Assembly (NCBI GenBank): GCA_005777405.1
Contig: SXMH01000050.1
Location: 1-49,814 of the forward strand
Direction of reading: 5' to 3'
DNA length: 49,814 nucleotides
Source: Actinomycetota bacterium
GTDB taxonomy: Bacteria > Actinomycetota > Actinomycetes > Actinomycetales > Microbacteriaceae
This document shows positions 41,752 to 49,646 of this stretch, one piece after another. The notes under the pieces were generated by a model. The model was not told the DNA's origin. It saw only the letters and a list, made by a program, of their open reading frames with translations, and made no database searches. Position numbers and translations under genes: made by a program. The number at the start of each line of letters is the position of its first letter. Within the stretch, counting starts at the first letter, position 1.

Positions 41752-43191
41752 AGCTCTTCCGCTGTGCTCGGGCGGCCTGCCCGCACGCGTGCCCTGCCAG
41801 CTCTCGCTGCGGCATCGCTCATCGTTGCCTCGCTGCTCGCCACAACCCCGGCGAGTGGTGTTGAAGATGACGGTTTCGGAGTCGGCTACGACGTCGAGAG
41901 CACGAGCGAACCGTCGTCGAGTCGTGTGCCAGACGCGGGCGAACCTCTCGACCTCGAGGCGGCCGCCGCCGGAACCGTAACGGGGCGCATTCTGTACAAC
42001 GGCACGCCGTCGAACAGCGGCGTAGTCACGTTCTATCCCACATTCAACCCGTCGATTGCGGCCGGCAGCGCTTCCACAAACTCCGATGGCAATTACAGCA
42101 TTGCAGGCTTGCCCGCAGGCCAGTACTTGGTGGCGTTCTCGCACTACGGCCCGACCCCGTTTGAGCGTGCCCGTGAGTGGGCCTACGACGCTGACGTTCA
42201 GCGCGATGCTGACACAGTCACCTTGGTCGAGGGAACCCCCGCTAACCTCGGCGACTACAACATCGGCCTTCGCAACATCTCACCGAGCCGCGTTGCCGGG
42301 TCCGACCGCTTCTCAACGGCAGCAGCGATCTCAGAGTTGGCCTGGCCCAACGGGCTCGCTGGCACAGTCTTCGTCGTGAACGGTCGCAACTTCCCTGACG
42401 CACTGTCTGCGGGCGCTGCGGCGCGAACGGGCTCGCTGCTCATGGTCGAGCAGAACTCGGTGCCCGCGGTAACGAGGGCCGAGCTCACTCGACTCGACCC
42501 CAACCGCATCGTCGTGGTCGGCGGCACCAGTGTGGTCTCCAACGGTGTGCTGTCGACCCTGCGCAACTATGTCGACATTCCGTCGAACGTCGTGCGCATC
42601 GCGGGCACCGACCGCTACGCCACGTCGCGTGCGGTCATCGAATCGACGGCAGGTCTGAACCGCGATGTGGATGCCCTGCTCATCGCCACAGGAAGCAACT
42701 TCCCCGACGCTCTTGCCGCCGTGCCCGCAGCCATCGTGGAGAACGCTGCTGTGCTGTTGGTCGACGGCTCGGCGAATCGACTCGATAGCACCACACGTTC
42801 TCTCGTCTCGTCGCTCAATGTGCCGGTGTACATCATCGGCGGCCCCGGAGCCGTGTCGAGCGGTATCGCGCAAGATCTCGACGACCTCGTCGCGGTCGAG
42901 CGAGTCGCCGGAGTCGACCGCTTCGACACCTCGGTCGAAGTCGCCCTCGAATTCTTTGGCGCCGCTGACTACGCCTTCCTGGCGAACGGGTTCGGCTTTG
43001 CTGACGCGCTCGCCGCAGGGCCCGCGGCGGGCCTCTTGCAGTCGCCTACGTACCTGGTGCGAAAGGAATGTGTGCCAGACGGGGTCTACGAAGACATCTT
43101 CGAGGTCTTGGCGAACCGCGTGGTCTCGGTCGGTGGCACTTCCGTCATCAGCAGTGACGCCGCAGCTGGTCGACCCTGCAGCACGCTCTAG
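41743..43191 (+). CDS. CWB2 surface protein, array member 2 (recent duplicate of member 1)
   Basis: A 482-residue secreted protein. ATG 41743 follows TGGAG. Signal peptide, short acidic linker, then the same beta-rich domain (AAAGTVTGRILYNGTPSNSG, LPAGQYLVAFSHYG, AREWAYDADV, LGDYNIG). The CWB2 repeats (RVAGSDRFSTA, RIAGTDRYATSR, RVAGVDRFDTSVEVA) are almost identical by eye to those of member 1, and the protein ends RKECVP...GRPCSTL like it. Differences concentrate in the signal peptide, linker and N-terminal domain, suggesting the wall-binding part is under stronger constraint or gene conversion. Confidence 0.88.
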   Translation: MVSSSSAVLGRPARTRALPALAAASLIVASLLATTPASGVEDDGFGVGYDVESTSEPSSSRVPDAGEPLDLEAAAAGTVTGRILYNGTPSNSGVVTFYPTFNPSIAAGSASTNSDGNYSIAGLPAGQYLVAFSHYGPTPFERAREWAYDADVQRDADTVTLVEGTPANLGDYNIGLRNISPSRVAGSDRFSTAAAISELAWPNGLAGTVFVVNGRNFPDALSAGAAARTGSLLMVEQNSVPAVTRAELTRLDPNRIVVVGGTSVVSNGVLSTLRNYVDIPSNVVRIAGTDRYATSRAVIESTAGLNRDVDALLIATGSNFPDALAAVPAAIVENAAVLLVDGSANRLDSTTRSLVSSLNVPVYIIGGPGAVSSGIAQDLDDLVAVERVAGVDRFDTSVEVALEFFGAADYAFLANGFGFADALAAGPAAGLLQSPTYLVRKECVPDGVYEDIFEVLANRVVSVGGTSVISSDAAAGRPCSTL

Positions 43192-43199
43192 GTGTCGAC

Positions 43200-43228
43200 G
43201 CGGCGCGGTCCTCGGTGGGCCGCGCCGC
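43200..43228 (+). terminator. Strong 9-bp hairpin after array member 2
   Basis: GCGGCGCGG, 11-base loop, CCGCGCCGC; duplicate of the hairpin at 41571. Confidence 0.6.
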
Positions 43229-43259
43229 ATCGGCGTTGTGCTCGGTTCTGCCGCGCCCG

Positions 43260-43265
43260 TACTCT
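43260..43265 (+). promoter_or_regulatory. Putative -10 (TACTCT) for array member 3
   Basis: TACTCT is 67 bases before ATG 43333, so this gene has a ~60-base leader ending in GGAGGA. The leader is unrelated to those of members 1 and 2. Confidence 0.45.
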
Positions 43266-43332
43266 GAGCACTAGTACCGGCACTCCCGGCCCCCTACCGG
43301 AATCGTGACCGGGTGCGTTCGCCGGAGGAATC

Positions 43333-44853
43333 ATGAGCGATCTGTCAGCCCTCGACCGTCGCGCTGTGCGAATCGCCCCTGGAACACCACGGGCTCGGTC
43401 TGCTCTCATCGTCGCCGCGGTGTTCATCGCGTCGAGCGTCGCCCTCGCAGCGCCCGGTTCGGCGGCGAGCGCCAGCGATGCGAACGTCTTCACTGCAGAC
43501 GTCACGGACGCAGAAGACTCCGACGCACAGTGGACACTTCCAAGCGACGGCACATCGTCTCGCATGGCGCCAGAGCCTGGCATCGCCCCGACAGGTCTCG
43601 ACTCTGCAGCCGCAGGGCTCATCGTCGGTAGCCTGCGCTTCCAGAATTCACTGACAGATCCCGTCGAGGTCGTGACGAGCGGTGTCGTCGAGTTGTATGA
43701 CGCCGCGACGCCTTACCGACTCGTGGCCTCCCAAACGGTCAACCTTTCGGGAGACTTCGCGTTCTCCGGTGTGCCCGCCGGAACGTATCGCGCCGCGTTC
43801 ACCGCGTACCCCAGCAGCGGTTTCCTGTTCGTTCGAGAATGGGCGGGCGAGCAGAGGTTCTATTTCACCGCGAGCCCGATCGAGTTCACTGAAGGTGACC
43901 CATACAACTTCGGTGATGTTCTCATTCAGGGTCGAAACATCACGACCGATCGCGTCGCCGGTTCCGATCGCTTCGAGACAGCCGCCGCCGTCTCGCAATG
44001 GCGTCCGACGTTCGGGTCGCCGAGCACCGTCTATGTCGTCAACGGACTCAACTTTCCCGACGCTCTCTCTGCCGGGGCCGCAGCCCGTGAGGGCACGCTG
44101 TTGATGGTGAGGCAGAACTCGGTGCCGGTCGCTACGCGCGCCGAACTCGCTCGCCTCTCACCTGATCGCATCGTCGTCGTCGGTGGCACGGGTGTGGTGT
44201 CGAACGGGGTGCTCACGACTCTGCGCACGTTCGTCGACAGTGCATCCGATGTCGTGCGCATCTCAGGCAGCGATCGATACGCCACGTCGCGGGCGGTGAT
44301 CACGTCGAGTGCGGGATTCGATCGCAACGTCGACGCGTTGTTCATCGCGACAGGGTCGAACTTTCCCGACGCGCTCGCCGCTGTTCCCGCGGCGATCGTC
44401 AAGAACGCGGCGGTGCTGCTCGTCGACGGTTCAGCCCCCAGGCTTGACTCGGCCACTCGCTCTCTCGTGCAGAGCCTTGACGTGCCAGTGTTCGTCGTTG
44501 GGGGATCAGGGGCCGTCTCGAACGGCATCGTCAACCAACTCGGCGACCTCGTGCCCACGCTCCGCATCGCTGGAAGCGACCGCTTCGACACCTCCGTAGA
44601 GGTGTCTCTGGAGTTCTTCGAGCGCGTGGATTGGGCTTTCATTGCCAACGGATTCGGCTTTGCCGACGCGCTGGCGGCGGGACCGGCTGCGGGATCGCTC
44701 GCGTCGCCTGTCTACCTCGTCCGACGTGAGTGTGTGCCGAACGAGGTGTACCTCGACATTCTCGACGTTGTCGCCAACGAAGTTGTCGCGATCGGCGGTT
44801 CGAGCGTCGTCAGCAATAACGCGCTGCTCGGCAGGCCTTGCGACTCCACCTAG
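43333..44853 (+). CDS. CWB2 surface protein, array member 3
   Basis: A 506-residue secreted protein with GGAGG five bases before the ATG. A longer N-terminal leader (signal peptide ends near APGSAAS, ~40) and an acidic Ser/Asp linker precede the beta-rich domain (AAGLIVGSLRFQNSL, VPAGTYRAAFTAYP, VREWAGEQRF). CWB2 repeats start RVAGSDRFETAAAV, RISGSDRYATSR and RIAGSDRFDTSVEVS; the third ends RRECVP...GRPCDST. The binding region is close to members 1 and 2, the N-terminal domain is more diverged. No catalytic residues are recognisable. Confidence 0.87.
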   Translation: MSDLSALDRRAVRIAPGTPRARSALIVAAVFIASSVALAAPGSAASASDANVFTADVTDAEDSDAQWTLPSDGTSSRMAPEPGIAPTGLDSAAAGLIVGSLRFQNSLTDPVEVVTSGVVELYDAATPYRLVASQTVNLSGDFAFSGVPAGTYRAAFTAYPSSGFLFVREWAGEQRFYFTASPIEFTEGDPYNFGDVLIQGRNITTDRVAGSDRFETAAAVSQWRPTFGSPSTVYVVNGLNFPDALSAGAAAREGTLLMVRQNSVPVATRAELARLSPDRIVVVGGTGVVSNGVLTTLRTFVDSASDVVRISGSDRYATSRAVITSSAGFDRNVDALFIATGSNFPDALAAVPAAIVKNAAVLLVDGSAPRLDSATRSLVQSLDVPVFVVGGSGAVSNGIVNQLGDLVPTLRIAGSDRFDTSVEVSLEFFERVDWAFIANGFGFADALAAGPAAGSLASPVYLVRRECVPNEVYLDILDVVANEVVAIGGSSVVSNNALLGRPCDST

Positions 44854-44934
44854 GGCCGGGCGGCGGGGGCGAAGGGAGCAGCGGTCGAGCGGTCGGGTAG
44901 AAGTTACTCATGGTCGAGCATCCCCTCGTCGATC

Positions 44935-44940
44935 TAGCGT
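44935..44940 (+). promoter_or_regulatory. -10 (TAGCGT) of leaderless array member 4
   Basis: TAGCGT, six bases, then ATG at 44947. This selects that ATG over the GTG at 44941. Confidence 0.6.
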
Positions 44941-44946
44941 GTGGCC

Positions 44947-46311
44947 ATGTCCCGATCCCGCTTGCTCGCGCCCGCTATCGCCGCACTGACCGCCGTGCTT
45001 CTCGTCGCGTCGGCAGCGCCCGCTTCCGCCCGTACCGTCGACTCTGACACGCTGCCACCGCTCGAGGCGGCGGCCTCGGGGCCGATCACCGGTCGAGTGC
45101 TGATCGAGCTTCCCGCTGGGGGCTCGCCTGTCGCCGCCAACGAGGGTCGAGTGAGCCTCTACTCGGCGAACTCTTTCTCAACCTCCCCGGTAGCGACGGG
45201 CATTCTGACGGGATCAGGCACGTTCTCGATCGCGAGCGTTCCTGCGGGCCAGTATCTCGTCGAGGTCGTGAGTACCGACACGCGGGCTCTGCCGGTGCGC
45301 GAGTGGTTCAACGATCAAGCCGGCCGATTCAACGCCGATCCGATCACCGTGCTCGACAGCACGGCCTTCCCGCTCGGCGACATCGTTCTCGAGTCTCGCT
45401 CGATCGCCACCGAACGGCTTGCAGGGTCTGACCGCTTTGCGACGGCGGCAGCGATCAGTGAGCGCTATGCCATCGACGGGGCTGTTCGCGACATTGTCAT
45501 CGTCAACGGGCTGAACTTTCCCGACGCGCTGTCAGCGGGGCCTCTCGCCACGAGCGAGGGGGCTGTCGTGCTCATGGTCACTGCCACGAGCATTCCGGCG
45601 CCGACGCGGGCCGAGCTCAACCGATTGAGTCCTCGTTCGATCACCATCATCGGCGGCACGAGCGTCGTGTCATCGAGCGTCGCTGCGCAACTCGATGCCT
45701 ACATCGACGGACCGGGCGCGGTCACGCGCATCGCGGGCTCGAACCGCTATGAGACCTCACGGCGGGTCGTCAACGCCTTCGACACCGAACCGACGCGACT
45801 CTTCGTTGCGACCGGTCAAGGGTTCCCTGACGCGCTCGCGGCAGTGCCGGCAGCGGGAGTCGTCGGGGGAGCGGTGCTGCTCGTCGACGGCAGCCGCTCG
45901 GGACTTGACTCGGCGACGCGCTCGTTCATCAACGCCCTCGATGTTCCAGTGACGGTCGTCGGCGGCACGAGTGTCGTCAGCCAGGGGGTGTTCGACGACA
46001 TCGACGCCCTGGGAGTCAACGTGGAGCGCATCGCAGGCTCGAACCGGTTCGCCACCTCGGTGGGCCTCGCGATTACGTACTTCCCCATCGCCGACTACGC
46101 CTACATCGCCAACGGATTCGGCTTCGCCGACGCTCTCGCCATCGGCTCGTTCGCGGGAACCTACGGCTCACCGCTCTATCTCGCGACCGATACCTGTGTG
46201 CCCCAGGCCATTGCTGACGACATCATCGATGGTCTCTTCAACGGCATCACGGGCATCGGCGGGCGTGCCGTGCTCGCCGACTCCGTGCTCGACCTCACGA
46301 TCTGCCAGTAA
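44947..46311 (+). CDS. CWB2 surface protein, array member 4
   Basis: A 454-residue secreted protein, the shortest of the array, with almost no linker: the signal peptide (MSRSRLLAPAIAALTAVLLVASAAPASA) is followed within ~15 residues by the beta-rich domain (AAASGPITGRVLIELPAGG, VPAGQYLVEVVS, VREWFNDQAG). CWB2 repeats start RLAGSDRFATAAAI, RIAGSNRYETSRRVV and RIAGSNRFATSVGLA; the last has DTCVPQ and a terminal TICQ. It is the only array gene with a clear leaderless promoter; the others have leaders with ribosome sites. Confidence 0.87.
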   Translation: MSRSRLLAPAIAALTAVLLVASAAPASARTVDSDTLPPLEAAASGPITGRVLIELPAGGSPVAANEGRVSLYSANSFSTSPVATGILTGSGTFSIASVPAGQYLVEVVSTDTRALPVREWFNDQAGRFNADPITVLDSTAFPLGDIVLESRSIATERLAGSDRFATAAAISERYAIDGAVRDIVIVNGLNFPDALSAGPLATSEGAVVLMVTATSIPAPTRAELNRLSPRSITIIGGTSVVSSSVAAQLDAYIDGPGAVTRIAGSNRYETSRRVVNAFDTEPTRLFVATGQGFPDALAAVPAAGVVGGAVLLVDGSRSGLDSATRSFINALDVPVTVVGGTSVVSQGVFDDIDALGVNVERIAGSNRFATSVGLAITYFPIADYAYIANGFGFADALAIGSFAGTYGSPLYLATDTCVPQAIADDIIDGLFNGITGIGGRAVLADSVLDLTICQ

Positions 46312-46312
46312 C

Positions 46313-46352
46313 ACTCGCGTGCGCGGTGCCTGAGGGTGCCGCGCACGCGAGT
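46313..46352 (+). terminator. Strong 14-bp hairpin after array member 4
   Basis: ACTCGCGTGCGCGG, 12-base loop, CCGCGCACGCGAGT: a perfect 14-bp stem one base after the stop. No T run, but very stable. Confidence 0.7.
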
Positions 46353-46385
46353 CGAGCATCCTTTGCGTTCGCGAGATTCGTGACG

Positions 46386-46391
46386 TACTCT
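46386..46391 (+). promoter_or_regulatory. Putative -10 (TACTCT) for array member 5
   Basis: A start near 46398 would exclude the ATG at 46396 and leave a ~48-base leader with AAGGA six bases before ATG 46447. Confidence 0.5.
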
Positions 46392-46446
46392 CGCGATGAG
46401 GCGCACTCACGACCGCGCTCCCACCCCCTCGTCACAAGGATCACGG

Positions 46447-47889
46447 ATGCTCCACGCGCGTCGCGCCACCCTCGCTCTGCTCGCCGCCCTCGCCCTGCTG
46501 CTCGGCTTTGTCACGCCAGCGCAGGCGACCGAGGACTTCTTCGCAAGTGATCAGGCAACAAGGCCGGCGAATCCCGATGACGCAACGTCCGAAGAGCTCG
46601 AGGCCGCAGCAGGCGGAGGCTTCGGCACCGTAACGGGACGTTTGTTCTACCAGAACCGCGGTTCCAGTGTTGAGACACCGGTGAGTACGCATTTTGGTGG
46701 CTCGGTGCGTTTCTGGCGTCTTGACGAGGAGGCTGGATTCTGGCTTCTTGAGCGAAGCCAGAATGTGAACACAAGCTCGTTCTTCACTGCGAGCGAACTT
46801 CCTGCCGGAAACTACCGACTTGAGTTCCGCACGCGCGATAACGCGAGTTTGACGGCTCGCGAGTATTGGAACGATCAGGAGCTATTTGTCGAAGGTGACG
46901 TCCTCACGCTGGCAGACGGTGATCTCGTCGAGCTGGGCAACGTTGTCGTCACGCACTCCACAATCGAATCAGGTCGACTTGCCGGAAACGACCGATTCGA
47001 AACCTCGGTAGAGATCTCTCGCGCGCTCAGCCAGGTGCAAGGCGGAATCGATGTGGTCTACATCGTCAACGGCTATGGCTACGCCGATGCGCTCTCTGCG
47101 GGGCCAGCCGCCTCAGCGCAAGGCGGGGGCTTGTTGCTCACAATGCCGAACTCGATTCCTAGTGTGGTCGCGGCCGAGTTGCGTCGACTCGAACCCAACC
47201 GAATCGTGGTCGTAGGCGGTACCAGTGCGATTAGCGCCAATGTGGAACGTCAGCTGCGAGGCCTTGTGGCGGACGGAGGCTCGGTTGAGCGCATTGCTGG
47301 GGCCAACCGATACGAGACTTCTCGTCGCATCGTCGCTGACGCCTTCCCCGATGGGGTCGACGTATTGTTCGCGGCGACAGGCAACAACTTCCCCGATGCG
47401 CTCGCTGCAGGCCCTATTGCTTCGATTTTTGGTGGAGCGGTGCTGTTGCTCGATGGGTCAGCGAGTCGTGTTGACGCGCCCACGCGATCGTTGATCGATC
47501 AGCTTGGCCAACCTGAGGTCGCCATCGTGGGTGGCCCCAACAGCGTTTCTTACGGAGTCGAGTCGAGCCTGTTGACTTCGGGTGTTGCATCATCGGTAGG
47601 CCGTGTCCAAGGCGCAAATCGCTATGAAACCGCCATGGAAATCAATCGGCTCTACATCTTTACGGAGGGAATGGACGTCGCTTTCCTCGCGACAGGCGAG
47701 GGCTTCGCAGATGCGCTCGCTGGTGGTCCTCTCGCGGCCGCAATGCAGTCACCGATCTATCTCGCACAGCAAAACTGCATGCCCTGGGCAGCGAAGTACG
47801 ACATCGAGTACTACTTCACGAAGGAGCTTTACGCCCTCGGAGGCACGAGTGCGCTCTCGAATCGGGCCCTTGCTCGGGGTGACTGCTAG
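46447..47889 (+). CDS. CWB2 surface protein, array member 5
   Basis: A 480-residue secreted protein. I choose ATG 46447 because AAGGA precedes it and MLHARRATLALLAALALLLGFVTPAQA is a clean signal peptide. The beta-rich domain has GTVTGRLFYQNRGSSV, LPAGNYRLEFRTR and AREYWNDQELF. CWB2 repeats start RLAGNDRFETSVEI, RIAGANRYETSRRIV and RVQGANRYETAMEIN; the third holds QQNCMPW and a terminal ARGDC. The DNA is visibly richer in A/T and in codons such as TTT, ATT and GAA than members 1-3 and 6, so it may have a separate history. Confidence 0.87.
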   Translation: MLHARRATLALLAALALLLGFVTPAQATEDFFASDQATRPANPDDATSEELEAAAGGGFGTVTGRLFYQNRGSSVETPVSTHFGGSVRFWRLDEEAGFWLLERSQNVNTSSFFTASELPAGNYRLEFRTRDNASLTAREYWNDQELFVEGDVLTLADGDLVELGNVVVTHSTIESGRLAGNDRFETSVEISRALSQVQGGIDVVYIVNGYGYADALSAGPAASAQGGGLLLTMPNSIPSVVAAELRRLEPNRIVVVGGTSAISANVERQLRGLVADGGSVERIAGANRYETSRRIVADAFPDGVDVLFAATGNNFPDALAAGPIASIFGGAVLLLDGSASRVDAPTRSLIDQLGQPEVAIVGGPNSVSYGVESSLLTSGVASSVGRVQGANRYETAMEINRLYIFTEGMDVAFLATGEGFADALAGGPLAAAMQSPIYLAQQNCMPWAAKYDIEYYFTKELYALGGTSALSNRALARGDC

Positions 47890-47893
47890 GGGC

Positions 47894-47907
47894 CCCCCGA
47901 ATGGGGG
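47894..47907 (+). terminator. Short GC hairpin after array member 5
   Basis: CCCCC, GAAT, GGGGG just after the stop; 5-bp stem. Confidence 0.4.
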
Positions 47908-47931
47908 AAGCCCTCGTCCCCAAACCCGACT

Positions 47932-47937
47932 TATGCT
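47932..47937 (+). promoter_or_regulatory. Putative -10 (TATGCT) for array member 6
   Basis: TATGCT lies 50 bases before GTG 47988; the leader ends with CGGAG five bases before the start. Confidence 0.45.
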
Positions 47938-47987
47938 CAATGCATCTGCTGACGAGCGCACGCGCTCCTAACCATGAACGGAGCGAC

Positions 47988-49457
47988 GTGACTCTCTCGC
48001 GTTTTGCCCGCTTGACCCTTCCACTGGTGGCAGCGGCACTCATCGTGCCCCTTGCTGCCGCGCCCGCTGCTGGCCTTGAGCGGCCCGAGAGCGACGTCGA
48101 CTCACTCAACAGCACTGGCGTCAGCGTCGAGCTCGAGCCTTCGTCTGACGGCGACTCTGTCTCTCGCGTCAGCGGCCCCGCCCCCGAGCTCAACGCCGCC
48201 GCCGCGGGAACCGTGACCGGTCGCGTTCTCGTCACGCCGATCGGTGGCGGCTCGCCCGTGCCGGCAACGTCGGGCGCGACGCTTGTGCGGTTCTGGTTGT
48301 CCGTTGGCGGCGTGTATCAGCAGCAGGGCACGACGACCACCTTCGACAGTGACGGAGACTTTAGCGTCGAGGGGCTACCCGCAGGCACCTACCGCATCGA
48401 AGTGCTGTCGTTCGACGGCGGAGCGCCCGGCAAGGCGTTCTACCTCGATGAAGAGTTCTGGGTTGACGCTGACGAGATTGCCTTCAACGAAGGCGCTGGC
48501 ACAAACTTGCCCACGATCACGGTCGACCCGATCACGATCGCCACGGGTCGCATCGCCGGCGCCGATCGCTACGCCACCTCAGTGGCCATCTCGCAGAGCC
48601 TGATGGCTGCGGGCGAGGCCGATGTCGTGTACCTCGTCAACGGCCTCGGCTACGCCGACGCACTCTCGGCGGGCCCGGCAGCGGGCATCTCCAACGGCGT
48701 GGTGCTGCTCACGCGCCCCGACCAGTTGCCGTCAGTGGTCGCCACCGAGCTCGCGAGGCTCGACCCCGCGCGTGTCGTCATCGCGGGCGGCACGAGCGCG
48801 ATCGGCTCACGAGTCGTCAACTCGGTGCGCTCCATCCTTCCCACCGCCGACATCGACCGCATTGCAGGCGCCGACCGCTACGCCACATCTCGTGCCATCG
48901 TGGCCGATGCCTGGCCCGAGGGTGCCACCGTCGTGGGCATCGCCACTGGTCGCAACTTCCCCGACGCACTCGCGCTGGGTGCAGCGGTCGGAAGCACGAG
49001 CGGCCCGGTCGTGCTCGTCGATGGTGCTCGCAGCTCGCTGGATTCGACCACGCGAAGCTTCTTGACCAACCTCGCCCCTGCTTCGGTGGCGATCGCAGGC
49101 GGCCCGGTGGGGGTGTCGAACGGCATTCAACAGGGCCTCAACGGCCTCAGCTCAAGCCCGAGCGTGCAGCGCTTCGGTGGCGATGACCGCTATGAGACGG
49201 CCAGGCTCATCAACGATGCCTTCTTCTCCGAGCTTGCTCCCGACTACGCCTTCATCGCGACGGGCGCCGGGTTCGCCGACGCTCTTGCGGGTGGTCCTCT
49301 CGCGATCGGCTACGGCGCTCCGATCCACCTGAGCACCCAGCGCTGCCTCGACGCCGAGACCGCGAACGACATCGTGTTCAGCTTCGTGCGCGAGGTCTAC
49401 GCCCTGGGTGGCACCGCGGTGCTGTCGAACCGCGTGATCAACGGCAGCGCCTGCTGA
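47988..49457 (+). CDS. CWB2 surface protein, array member 6
   Basis: A 489-residue secreted protein starting GTG 47988 (CGGAG upstream; the track start 29 codons earlier precedes the probable transcript). Signal peptide to ~AAPAAG, a Ser/Asp/Glu linker, then the beta-rich domain (AAAGTVTGRVLVTPIGGG, LPAGTYRIEVLS, KAFYLDEEFWVD), in which the REW motif of members 1-4 is changed. CWB2 repeats start RIAGADRYATSVAI, RIAGADRYATSRAIV and RFGGDDRYETARLIN; the third has TQRCLD and a terminal NGSAC. It closes the array and is followed by the strongest terminator in the window. Confidence 0.87.
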   Translation: MTLSRFARLTLPLVAAALIVPLAAAPAAGLERPESDVDSLNSTGVSVELEPSSDGDSVSRVSGPAPELNAAAAGTVTGRVLVTPIGGGSPVPATSGATLVRFWLSVGGVYQQQGTTTTFDSDGDFSVEGLPAGTYRIEVLSFDGGAPGKAFYLDEEFWVDADEIAFNEGAGTNLPTITVDPITIATGRIAGADRYATSVAISQSLMAAGEADVVYLVNGLGYADALSAGPAAGISNGVVLLTRPDQLPSVVATELARLDPARVVIAGGTSAIGSRVVNSVRSILPTADIDRIAGADRYATSRAIVADAWPEGATVVGIATGRNFPDALALGAAVGSTSGPVVLVDGARSSLDSTTRSFLTNLAPASVAIAGGPVGVSNGIQQGLNGLSSSPSVQRFGGDDRYETARLINDAFFSELAPDYAFIATGAGFADALAGGPLAIGYGAPIHLSTQRCLDAETANDIVFSFVREVYALGGTAVLSNRVINGSAC

Positions 49458-49473
49458 GCATCCATCAGTGACG

Positions 49474-49509
49474 GTAGGGCACGCAATCGACAACGATTGC
49501 GTGCCCTAC
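49474..49509 (+). terminator. Perfect 16-bp intrinsic terminator hairpin closing the array
   Basis: GTAGGGCACGCAATCG, ACAA loop, CGATTGCGTGCCCTAC, then TGCGTTTCTC. The 16-bp stem with tetraloop isolates whiB from the array. Confidence 0.85.
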
Positions 49510-49568
49510 TGCGTTTCTCGGCGCGTCGCAACCTTGAAGTCGGTGTCGAACCTTCTACTATCCGCGAC

Positions 49569-49597
49569 TTGACGTGAGCGAATGACACGAGTGTAAT
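49569..49597 (+). promoter_or_regulatory. Promoter of whiB-like gene (TTGACG - 17 - TGTAAT)
   Basis: A near-consensus -35/-10 pair with 17-base spacing, the clearest sigma-70-type promoter here. The leader is ~40 bases and contains AGGAGAGGGGAGA. Confidence 0.6.
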
Positions 49598-49646
49598 TAG
49601 GGCATCCCGCGCACCGGGGGCGCGCAGGAGAGGGGAGACAAGAACC

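Noticed and set aside
9633-49457. SLH, LPXTG or choline-binding anchoring for the surface proteins
   Set aside because: No SLH motif, no C-terminal LPXTG-membrane-tail sorting signal and no choline-binding repeats are present; CWB2 repeats account for the C-termini.
40087-49457. Phage tail or transposon-borne repeat array
   Set aside because: No integrase, transposase, terminal repeats or phage structural genes; duplication units fit simple unequal crossing-over.
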